DNA from: Pyropia haitanensis
Taxonomy: Eukaryota; Rhodophyta; Bangiophyceae; Bangiales; Bangiaceae
Length of the DNA: 64,000 nt
Assembly: GCA_008729055.1 (NCBI GenBank)
Contig: SDUX01000002.1
Span: 624,496 to 688,495 of the forward strand
Direction of reading: 5' to 3'
Positions 10,941 through 20,673 of this stretch are shown piece after piece. The notes below the pieces were generated by a model that did not search any database, was not told the origin of the DNA, and worked only from the letters and a program-made list of their open reading frames with translations. Numbering within the stretch: position 1 is the first letter of the stretch; every line of letters starts with the position of its first letter. The position numbers and the translations under genes were made by a program.

Positions 10941-12278
10941 ATGATTGGCTGAACCCCTTGCTAAGATAAGATTCTTTTTACGGCGTAGCAACGAGCTCAG
11001 AGCTCGGATACCGTTGTCTCGAGCAGTCTCGAGAACGATCACCCGGAAGGGTGCGGCCGTCGTCGGCCGGGACCCTCCCATGACGGTCTGCGCCCCCCTT
11101 CTCCCACCCTCCCCCCCCACCCCCACACCACCACGCCACTCAAATCGGTCCACGTCCCGCCGCCAATCGGTCCACGTCCCGCCGCCATCGGAGGGGGTAT
11201 GTCTCCCCCGGCCACGTGACCTCGCGCAGGCGGCGGCGCGGCCTTGCCCATCGGGGCGTGCCCGCGTCGACCAAAGCGCCGCCATTGCGCGACTGTGTGC
11301 CACCCAGCGGCGGCGGGGCACCAATCGACGGCCGGCGGCGGCCAGCCCCAGCCGCAGATTGCGGGCCGCGCGGCCGGCCCCCACCGGCCAGGCGGCAGCG
11401 AGCGTGGGAACACAGCCGGCGGCCGACGGGAGAGCGGCGAGGGGGGGGGTTGGTGACGGCGGCGGCCGGTCGTCACCCGTGTGCCCCCCGACACTCGCCG
11501 CGGCCGTCGTGGCGGGTCTCCCCCCTCCCTTGGGGCCGGCGGCCAAAGGCCAGATCGGGGCGGCGCGGGACCCTCTTCCGCCGCCCCCACCTGCCCGCCC
11601 ACGAGCCCGGCCGGCCGGCCGGCGTGGGCGGGGGTGCCGCCCGCGCGCGGGGGTGGGCGTGCCCAAACGGCCGCCGCCTCCTCTGTTTCTTTTTTTCCGC
11701 TCTGGTGGCCACCCACCCCGGACGCTGCCGCGGGGTCCGCCTACCCCGCAGACCCTGGGTCGCGCAGCGGGGTAAACCCCGCCCGGCCAGTGGCGCCCCG
11801 TCGGAGGGGTGGGGCGGCCGCCCCCCCCGCCTCCCCCTCCCCCCCACCCAACCTGCGCGCGGCGCCACGGGCGGCCAGCGACCACAAGCAGCGGGCGCGC
11901 CCCGTCGGCGGGGGGCGGGGGTCTCGCCGCGCGCGCCCACGCAGCCCGCCGGGCGGCCGCGCAGCGCGCCAACGCCGGTTGGGAGCGCGCCCGCCGCCTC
12001 CCCCGGCCCACCCCCCCCCACTGGGCCCTGTGTGCGCCGCCTCTCGCGGGTGAGAGGGGCCGCAGCTGCCGGTCCTCGGCCTGCCAGCGGTCGTTATAGA
12101 AGACGCCGCGGCGCCCCGCTGCAGCACGGTAGGGAGTGCGCGCGTTCCCGCAGACCGCCACGGACGTCCGGCCATTCCCCCTCCCCCCCCCCCCCTCCCC
12201 GCCTCTTTGGCCACCTCCCTTCCATCCACACCCCTCGGCCCTCTTTTCCCTCCCGCTCTGGGCTTGGCCGTGGCCACG
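10941..12278. other. Upstream region of the ammonium transporter
   Basis: Begins AT-richer (10941-11040), then becomes very GC-rich. A tandem copy of CAATCGGTCCACGTCCCGCC occurs at 11143-11182. The last 120 bases before the transporter ATG are C/T-rich. Long open frames here on both strands show no domain and are treated as compositional. No promoter element can be assigned. Confidence 0.4.
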
Positions 12279-13916
12279 ATGTTTTCCAGTGACTTGGCCA
12301 CCATGGCCGCGTCGACGGTCGGCCGGCAGGCCGTCCCCGACGCGCTCGCCGCGCTCACCGAGCAGGTGGAAAACAACAGCGCGTCGATGGACGTGTTTTT
12401 CATCCTCGTGTCGGGCTACCTGGTGTTTCTCATGCAGACGGTACGTGCACTGGCCGGTCGGACGAGGGCTGACCACCCCGTACAGGGTGCTCGGGAGTGG
12501 CGGCATCGGCGTTTGCACGGTGTGTGTACATACTTGTCGAGTAGAGAGACCTGACGTCGGGTATACTGTTATTGTCTGTGGATGGATTGACCCTTTGTTT
12601 GCACGCCTCAACCTCTTGGTCTACAGGGCTTTGCCATGCTCACTGCCGGCTCTGTGAGGAGCAAGAACACCAAGAACGTGCTGCTGAAGAATGTGCTGGA
12701 CGCGTGCGTCGGTGCCGTTGCCTACTACTTGTTTGGCTTTGCGTTTGCGTATGGTACCAACTCCAATGCCTTCCTGGGCCACTCGGACTTTGCGCTGTCG
12801 GGTGACCGGACGGACTTCCACTTCTTCTTTTTCCAGTGGACGTTTGCCGCGACGGCCGCGACGATTGTGTCGGGCTCGGTGGCGGAGCGCACCTCGTTCT
12901 ACGCCTACCTCGGCTACGCCTTTTTCCTGTCGGGCTTTGTGTACCCCATCGTGTCGCACTGGGTGTGGGGCGGCGGCTGGCTGTCGACTATCTTTACTGT
13001 TGGCGCCAAGGACTTTGCTGGTGACGCGGTGGTGCACATGGTGGGCGGCTTTGCAGGCCTTGCCGGTGCGGTGATTGTCGGCCCGCGGCTGGGCCGGTTT
13101 GACCAGGACGGGCGGGTGGTGCCGATGCCCGGTCACTCGGCGACGCTGTGCACGCTCGGCACGTTTATCCTGTGGTTTGGGTGGTACGGCTTCAACCCGG
13201 GCTCGACGCTGGGCATTTCCAACACTGGGCCCGACGCCAACTACACGGTCACCGCCGCGCGGTGCGCGGTGACGACGACGATTGCGGCGGCGTCGGCGGG
13301 CGTGACGACGCTCGTGGTCATCAAGCTGCGGGACCACATCTTTGACCTGCTCGCGTGCCTGAATGGCATCCTCGCCGGCCTCGTGGCGATTACCGCGTCG
13401 TGCGCGTGGGTGGAGGTCTACTCGGCGCTCGTCATTGGCATCATCGGTGCGCTCGTCTACATTGGCGCGGCGATGCTGCTGCTGATCCTCAAGATTGACG
13501 ACCCGCTCGAGGCGTTCCCCATTCACGGCGCCGTGGGCATCTGGGGCGCCTTTGCCGTCGGCCTCTTTGCGCGCATTGAGCTGCTGACGCTGTCGGGCTA
13601 TGGCAATGACAATGGGTGGGAGGGGGTCTTTTACGGCGGCGGCGGCCGGCTGCTCGCGGCCAACTGCGTGATGATTGTGGCGATTGCCGGGTGGACGCTC
13701 GCGCTGATTGTGCCCCTGTTTCTCGTGCTCAACCTGGCTGGCGTGCTGCGCATCTCGCCCGAGATGGAGCTGATTGGGAATGACGTGTCCAAGCACGGCG
13801 GCGCCGCCTACCCCGACGATGTCATCTCGACGGAGGAGAAGCAGGCGGGTCACACCATTGACAACCTGGGCGTGGACGAATCGCTGTCGCGGTCGGACGA
13901 GCCGACGGTGGTGTAG
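12279..13916 (+). CDS. AMT1: AMT1-type ammonium transporter
   Basis: Two exons, 12279-12440 and 12627-13916, give 483 residues, the usual AMT size. The intron (186 nt) is phase 0 with donor GTACGT and acceptor CTACAG; it splits ...FLMQT from GFAMLTAGSVRSKN, and this junction restores the conserved AMT1 second-helix motif. The protein should span the plasma membrane 11 times and conduct ammonium. The twin pore histidines are visible: His191 in DAVVHMVGG and His354 in EAFPIHGAVGIWG. The C-terminal tail keeps the GNDVSKHGGAAYPDD segment that in plant AMT1 trimers acts as an allosteric switch, and Thr/Ser sites follow. The ATG at 12279 is chosen because it starts an N-terminus of normal length. 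AMT1 rather than AMT2/MEP is judged from these motifs. Neighbours give no functional link. Confidence 0.97.
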
Positions 13917-15835
13917 GGGGTGTTCCTCCCTCCCCCCGCCCCCCCCCCCCCCTCTCAAACGGGAGGATAATCTGCACACCCTCGTTCCGTCCTCCCTCTC
14001 GAGCCCTTCCCTTACCCGCGCTTGTTTTTGCTAACTGGTTCAACTGCGGGATGAACGGCGGGCGGTGGTATGGCACCATGGACAAGGGGCGTGCGGGTTG
14101 CGTTTGGGGACGTGTCTCACCCCGCGCGGCGGTTGCGGCTCGTGCCGCTGTTGTGCGCGGGAGCGGGTGCCTGCTGTCGAGTGATTAATTTTTCGTGTCG
14201 CTCCAACTTGGCTCTTGCACTCGTCGTCTCTGCGCGGTCGGCGCGTTGACGGATGGACGCCTGCCCAGCGGATGTAGTACTCGGTCAGGGAAGGTCCGCA
14301 GGCCCAACAGCACGCTCGTCATGGGCGTGGACCACAGTCACATACGCTCCCAACCGGTGGACGCGTTTTCGCATGCCACCTTGTCAGCCAAACACGCGGG
14401 TGCACACGCGGAGCTGTGCGGTCGGGCTACAGGTTGGGCGGGCAGGCGGGGAAGCTCGCCCGCCCATTTGGCCACGCACGTCCAATCCCAGGCGCGCGCG
14501 TCACAAGGAATGCAGAGCTGCGACAGCCCGCCATCGCCGTGGCGGTGCGGGCCACTGGTCGGTGCATGGACGGCGCCGCGGCAACGCCCGATCTGCCGCG
14601 ACCGTGGGTGGTCCGTCGCCAGCCGCGCGGTCCGCGCGTTGGTGGTGGTGTCGTCTGTAGCTGGGATGACATTGGCCCTCGTGCAGGGGACGCCGTCGGG
14701 CAGCGTAGAGGTAGGGCGGGAAGACGGCGCGGCGGCTGCGCAGCTGGCCGCGCTCGCATCACCCGCCCAGGGGTCCCCGCCTGGTATGTCGGCAGCGACG
14801 CACGGCCGCGGGCGGGGAGCTGGCCAGACCAACCGCAGGCCGGGACGTGGGCAGAGGGGCACGCCCGCCAGCTGCGCGCCCCAGTCGGAGCGTCGGCGCC
14901 CCGCGGTGAGCAGCCGCGGCACCGCCACGCCCGCTGCGGTGGGGCCCCCTGGCCCACACGACGGACGCCGCCGCGGCACCGCCACCTCCGCCGCTCCGTT
15001 GGGCCAATGCCGGCAGACCAGACGGCAGCCGCTGCACCAGCGGCGACGACCCCCAGCAGCGCCCGCGCTCCGCCCGCCGCTGCGGACGGCCCGCCCCTCC
15101 CCGCGTGCCGGGGACCACCACCACCCCCCCCCCGCCGCGGCTCGCCGCCCTGTCGACCACCGCCGACCCGTCCGTGTGCCGTCGACGGTGCACAGCCGGT
15201 GCCTTGATGACCGGGGTCAGGGGCGGCAGCGGCGAGTGGCAGCCGCCGCCCACGTGGGCGCGGCCGACGCGGCAGCTCCGTGCCGCGCCACAGCCGTCGC
15301 GGCGCGCGCGCGGCGGCCGCCGGCGTCGGCGATCGTGGTCGCGGCGCGGCGGGCGCGCACGGCCAAGTCGTGGCCGCGCGTGGCTGGTCCACGTCGTGAA
15401 CCCCCCTCGTGCGGCTGTCCGCAGCGGACGTATGGCGGCGGAGTTAACCGCGACGCCCACGTCAGCACCATTCCCTCTTCCCCGCGCGGGCCGGGTACCC
15501 CCTGGCGCGGCGGCCGGGGCGGGTCCCTCCTCGCGCGGGGGGGGGGGGGGGGGCCACACACCCCGTCACCACCCCCCCCCCCCCCTCACACGCTCACAGA
15601 CGATTCTCGAATCTGACAGGCGGCGGCCAGATTCGGAATCACGTCTGCCGGGACCCCCGCCCACGATCCCATCCGGCCGCCGGCGGATGGCGCGACGGGG
15701 TGCGGCAGACCGCGGCGGCCGCGCCGCACGCTCGCGGGGTGGGTTCGCCGCTTCCCGCGGCACGGCGGCGGGCCCGTTGCCCCCCCCCACCCCCCTCCCC
15801 CCCCCCCCCCACTCCCCCCCCCCCTTGCCGCCCGC
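13917..15835. other. Intergenic GC-rich interval
   Basis: Follows the transporter stop with a C14 tract at about 13943. Open frames on both strands lack domains. It ends in several C tracts before the bZIP gene. Nothing further recognised. Confidence 0.45.
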
Positions 15836-16031
15836 GTGGCGGCGTCGCGGGAGGTTGGGCCTCATGGCGCGGCGGCGGGCGGCGGCGGCGGGTGCCTGCG
15901 CTGCCGGCCGCCGCCGTCGGCGCCGCCCGTGCTGGCCCGCCGGCCGGTACTGACGCCGCCGCCGCCGCCACCACCACCACCACCCCCACCGCCGCCGCCG
16001 CCACCACCGCCGCCGCCACCACCACCGCAGC

Positions 16032-16062
<31 letters not shown>

Positions 16063-16366
16063 ACCGCCGCCGCCGCCGCCACCGCAGCTGCCGCCGCCGT
16101 CGCCGCCGCCGCCGCCGTTGCCGTTGCGGTCGCCGTCTCCCGGTCACGGCGGTGCGGGCCGCTGTCGTCGGCGACCCCCCGCTGGGCTGCTCACCACGGC
16201 GGCCGCGTCGGTGGACGCCCGTCGCCGACGCGCCGCCCCGCCGCGGCGGCGGCGGGAGCCGACGGCGGGGTCCACCCGCCCGGCGCCGGCTGCTGCCGCC
16301 GCCGCCGCGGCGTGTGGTGCCGCCGACGCGGCCGACGCGTCGGCGGCGGCACCGACACTGGCGGCG

Positions 16367-16421
<55 letters not shown>

Positions 16422-16609
16422 CGTCGACGACGGCAGCGACGACAACGGCGGTGGCGCCGCCGCCCCACCCGCCACGGGGCGGCCGCCGGCCGCCACCGCC
16501 GCGGCTGGCGCCCCTGCCGGTCCCGCGGGACGCGCTGTGGCGGACGCCACCCCCCCCTCCGCGGCCACTCCCGCCGCTCGGCGCCCTGATGCGCGACGGC
16601 GGCTGGGGG

Positions 16610-16653
<44 letters not shown>

Positions 16654-17020
16654 GGGCGGTGGCGGGCTGGCGCCTACCGCGCCGCTGCGGTTGCCGCCCT
16701 TGCGGCTGCCCGCGCCCGCCCGACCGCCCTGGGCGCCCGACCGCGGCGGCAGCGGCGGTGGCGGCGGCGGCGGCGGCGGTGGTGGCAACGGCGACGACGG
16801 CGGCGGCGGCGGCGACGGCGGCTGGGCCGCCACCCCCGCCACGGTGCCACCCCCCCCAGCAGGCGGGCCGTGGCGACTGCCGCCACCCGCGGAAGGCTCC
16901 CACGCCGCCGCCGCTGCCGGCGGGGGGGGGGGGACGGCGCCGCGGCGTCCAACCGGTGGGCGCCCGCGGGCGTGACGCTCCCGCCGCTGGCCACGCCGCT
17001 GCCAAGCGGACCATCCGCCG

Positions 17021-17053
<33 letters not shown>

Positions 17054-17295
17054 CGGCTGCCGCGGCAGCGGCGGCAACAGCGGCGGCAGCATCGGCGGCA
17101 CCGCCTGGCACACCCGCGGCGGGCGTGGCGGCGGGGCCGCAGGCGGGCGCGGCGCCACCGGGTCGGCGGCTGCCGCGGCTGCCCCCGTTCCGACACCTCG
17201 TCCGCGCCGCGGCGGCGCCGCCGCCAGCGTCGACGGCGTCCGCGGCGGGCTCGTCGTCGCCGCCATTGCCGCTGCTGTCGGGTTCCGAGGGCGGC

Positions 17296-17340
<45 letters not shown>

Positions 17341-18138
17341 GGCGGCGTCGGCAGCGGTGGTGCCGCCGCCGCCGCCGCCGCGTGGCCGCCAGCCGCACGG
17401 GCCACCCCGCCGCCGCCGCTGTCCTTACCGCAGCCGCTGCCGCCGCTGCCGCCCGCCACGGCCGGGACGCCCGCGGCGGGCGCGGCGTCCCCCCCCCCCC
17501 AGCCAATCCCGCGGCAGGGGCCACCAAGGCAACGGCAACGGCGGGGGCGTCGGCGGGGGCAACGGGGGCGCCCCCCCCCGCCCCCCCCCCGCCTGGCGGG
17601 TCGACCTCTGGGGACCCCCCCCCCCCCCCCTCAAGCGCAAGCGCGGGCGCAAGCCGACGCCCGGCCTCACCGACGACCAGCGCGCGGAGCGGCGGCGGCT
17701 CAAGAACCGGCGCACCGCCGAGGCGTCGCGGCGGCGGCGGCTCGCGGCGGTCGCGTCGGTTGAGGGGGAGCGCGCCGCCGCCGAGGCCCGCGCGGGCGCG
17801 CTCGCCGCGGAGAATGGGCGGCTGCGGGCAGAGGTGGCGGCGCTGCGGGGGGCGCTCGGCCAGTGGGGGGGCGGTGGGGGGGGGGTGGGGGGGGGGGGGA
17901 GGGTGCCGACGGGGGGGGCGCGACGGAGGGTAGCAGGGAGGCGGCGGCGGCGGCGACGGCGGCGGCGGCGGCGGCGGCGACGGCGGCGGCGGCTGCGGCG
18001 GCGGAGGTGGGGGGGGGGGGGGGGGGCGTTTCGCAGAGGGCGTCGCCCCGCTCCCCGTGCGACGACGGTGGGGCGGGTGGCGATGGACGAGGCGGCGGTG
18101 GTCGGGGGGGGGGGGGAGGGATGGCGGCAGCTGCCTAG
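15836..18138 (+). CDS. bZIP transcription factor (frame interrupted)
   Basis: The diagnostic part is at 17630-17853: LKRKRGRKPTPGL, then RAERRRLKNRRTAEASRRRR with the bZIP invariant N-x7-R, followed by a heptad series V, A, L, L, L at seven-residue spacing (17756 onwards) and an Asn at an 'a' position. This is a short but regular DNA-binding and dimerisation module. Upstream is Ala/Pro/Gly-rich low-complexity sequence that looks coding but moves between frames. Switches fall at G12 16922-16933, C12 17489-17500 and C16 17615-17630, and, after the zipper, at G tracts 17865-17899, from where a Ser/Gly/Ala-rich tail runs to a stop at 18136. The 5' end is uncertain; no ATG is convincing. Either tract lengths are wrong in the assembly or the gene is decaying. 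Target genes are unknown. Confidence 0.7.
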
Positions 18139-18821
18139 ACGGGCGCGCATCGTCTTAATAGGCTGGTGGTGGGGGGGAAGGTATACGCGGTGGCGGCGGC
18201 CACCTCCCACCGTGCCCCGCCCAGTCGTGCTGACCCGCGCTTGCGCTTCCGTTCTTACTTTCATCGACGCGTCGCGCCACACAGCTGTAGCGGCACCTCC
18301 AACGCCGTGCCCACCGCCATCGGTAGGGACTGTCGCCACGGTAGGAGCTCCGCGGCGGCCCGCGCGCGGCCGCCGCCGCCGCGCCGTCGCTTTGGCATCC
18401 CCCACCCCCCACCCCACCAGCAGCACGTGCAAGCGGGAGCTTTGGCGGCCGCGAGGAGGAGCCAACCGCCGCAGCAGCTCCCCGCTGGGGTGGGTGTGCT
18501 GCTCCGCCAGCCGCCGTCGCTTGCGGGCGTCGGCGCGAGCGCGGGCGGCCGGCCGGCCGCCCGCGCTGGGCAATCGGGGGGGGGATGATGGTGGTGCAGG
18601 CTGTTGTCAGTCGCGCCTGGACGGGGGGGCTACATGCTGAGGCGCTTCGCGGTCTTGGTCCAGCTTTAGCCGATGGTCCCGTCACCGCACCGTGTCTTCC
18701 CGACCGCATCCCCCCTCCGCTGTCGGCGACACGTTCCGCCCCCTCCCTGGAGGGGGGATCCCCTCTCCCACATCCTCTTGTCGTTGATCACGCCTAACCA
18801 CGCCCCCCCGGTCTCTCCCCT
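18139..18821. other. Interval between bZIP and PAP2 genes
   Basis: GC-rich, no recognised gene. The last 100 bases before the PAP2 ATG are C/T-rich, which may be its 5' untranslated region. Confidence 0.45.
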
Positions 18822-19550
18822 ATGGTCACTATGACCTCGGACACGGCGGCCACCGCCCAGTCCGGCCGGCGGCGCGTGCCCCCCACCTCCCCCTCCCTCC
18901 TCTCCCGGCTGGTCGCGTGGGACGTGGCCACCTCCCGCCGCCTCCACGCCGCCTACACGCGTCGATTCCCCTCCATCCTCCCCCTGCTTATCCTCGAGTA
19001 CAGCGGCCACGGCATCCCGTGGCTGGGCCTCCCCGCCGTCGCGGCCGCCGCCGCGCTCGTCGCCGGCACCGTCGACGCGCGGGTGCTGCTGCTGCCGGCG
19101 GGCGCCGACGGCGCGCTGCCGCCCGCCGCTGCCGCCGCCACCGCGGCGGTGGTCGTCTACGTGGGCCTCCTGACGGACCTAGCCGCGGTGGGGGCGGCGA
19201 AAGTGACCGCCCGCCGCGGGCGGCCGGCGTGGAACGCGGCGGCCGAGCGCGGCACGGTCGCGGCGGTGGACCGCTACGCGTTCCCGTCGGGCCACACCAG
19301 CCGGGTGGTGCTGCTGGCAGTCGCCGCTGCCGCCGCGCCGGGCGTGCCGCCCTGGGTTGCCGCCGCCGTGGCCGTGTGGGCCGCCGCGGTGGCGGCGTCG
19401 CGGGTGGCGCTCGGCCGGCACCACGTGCTGGATATCGTGGCGGGGGCGGCGGTGGGGGTCGCGAATTACGGGGTGGTCGCGGCGGTCACGCCAGTGGCGG
19501 TGGCGGCCGTGGGGGGGGTGCTCGCGGGGGTGGGGCGGGGGGAATCATAA
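18822..19550 (+). CDS. PAP2-superfamily lipid phosphatase
   Basis: A 242-residue intronless membrane protein with all three motifs of the PAP2/haloperoxidase phosphatase family. They are Lys127-x6-Arg134-Pro135 (KVTARRGRP), Pro-Ser-Gly-His at 155-158 (the catalytic acid histidine) and SR-x5-H-x3-D at 193-204, with His200 as expected nucleophile and Asp204. Hydrophobic stretches at about 65-115 and after each motif suggest five or six membrane helices. The small size and the WDVATSRRLHAAY start resemble the presqualene/polyisoprenoid diphosphate phosphatase branch (PLPP6-like). Substrate is therefore probably a prenyl or phospholipid phosphate, acting at the ER or plastid envelope; this is inference. 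A second ATG nine bases downstream could also serve as start. Confidence 0.88.
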   Translation: MVTMTSDTAATAQSGRRRVPPTSPSLLSRLVAWDVATSRRLHAAYTRRFPSILPLLILEYSGHGIPWLGLPAVAAAAALVAGTVDARVLLLPAGADGALPPAAAAATAAVVVYVGLLTDLAAVGAAKVTARRGRPAWNAAAERGTVAAVDRYAFPSGHTSRVVLLAVAAAAAPGVPPWVAAAVAVWAAAVAASRVALGRHHVLDIVAGAAVGVANYGVVAAVTPVAVAAVGGVLAGVGRGES

Positions 19551-20673
19551 AGATGAGGCGGGGTGCGGCGGGTGGGGGCAGGGGGGGGGGGGTGGGAAGG
19601 GGTGGAGGCGAGGTTGGGTAGAGCAGAGGGGGGCGTACGGATGTGCCCTACTGGATAGGAGGCAGGGAGGGGGGGAGGTGACAGGGGTCCGCCGCTGTTT
19701 GGCACGCCCAGGCGGGCTGTGCGGCCGGCAGAGGCCGGCGGTGGCGGCGGTAGTGGGGCTGGCGGGGTGGCGCCAGACGATGGCGCCGCCCCCTCCAAGG
19801 CGCGTGTGGTTTGCGAGGTGGGGGGTCGGCTGCGCCCTCGTGGGCACGGCGGCTCGGGATGTTGACGCGATGAACGGCAGCGGCTTCGCGGATGGGGGTA
19901 TGGGTGAGGACGACCGTGGCGCGGCTGTCAAGGTAGCGGGGTAAGAACAGGCGCGCGGGGCCGATGTCTCTAGCCGCTGTAGTGGTGTGGGCGCGGACGC
20001 CCGGTCGGGGTCGGCGGCCTGCTCGCGTCGCGGTGCTGAGCCGCAGCCGGCGCGTGACCGGCCGCGTGCCCTGCCGGGTGCCAGCCGCGGCGGCCGTGTT
20101 GGCCCCCCGCCGAGACGCCCGCGGCCGCAGCCGCTGTGCTGTGCTGGGCGGCCCGCGCGTGGCTGGCACGCGGCTCACGTGGCGGCGGCACCGCGCGCTG
20201 CCGGGTGGGTACGGGTGGGCGGCCTGGCCGGCATGCTGCAGGGGCCGCCCTATTCGGGAGGCCCCCGCGTGCTGCCGGCGGACCGGTAAGGATGGCGGCG
20301 GCGGGGTTGGGGTGGTGGCGACTCGCCGCGCGCGGAGGGAGTGGCCGTGGGGCGGCCGCTGGGCGGCGGCGGCCGCCTGCCGCGCGTCTGTCCATTGGTT
20401 CCTGGGGAGGCCCCACCGCCGTTGCCGGCCACCGGCACATGCACACCACGGCAAACAATGAAAAAGAAACAACCATCGGCCTACCACAGGCGCAACCTCC
20501 GGCGGCCTGTCCCACCAAGCGCACCCGCGGCGTGCCGGTCGTGCCAACACACAGCTCGTCAAGGTGGCAGACAGGCCCGCAGCGCGCACACGCGCCCCTC
20601 AGCGTCCCTCCCCCCCTCCCTCTACTGCACAGCGGCTACCGCACACCCGTGGCCGCGGCTACAAAGACATGGA
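19551..20673. other. Interval between converging genes
   Basis: Lies between the PAP2 gene and the oppositely oriented EfeO-Hint gene, so it should hold both 3' ends. No gene recognised. An A-rich patch occurs at 20455-20470. Confidence 0.45.

Noticed and set aside
12621..13979. Minus-strand 452-residue open frame under the ammonium transporter
   Set aside because: His/Arg-rich complement of the transporter exon, no independent motif.
15960..16130. Possible CRISPR-like array in GCC/CCACCA units
   Set aside because: These are imperfect trinucleotide repeats without spacers, inside low-complexity sequence.
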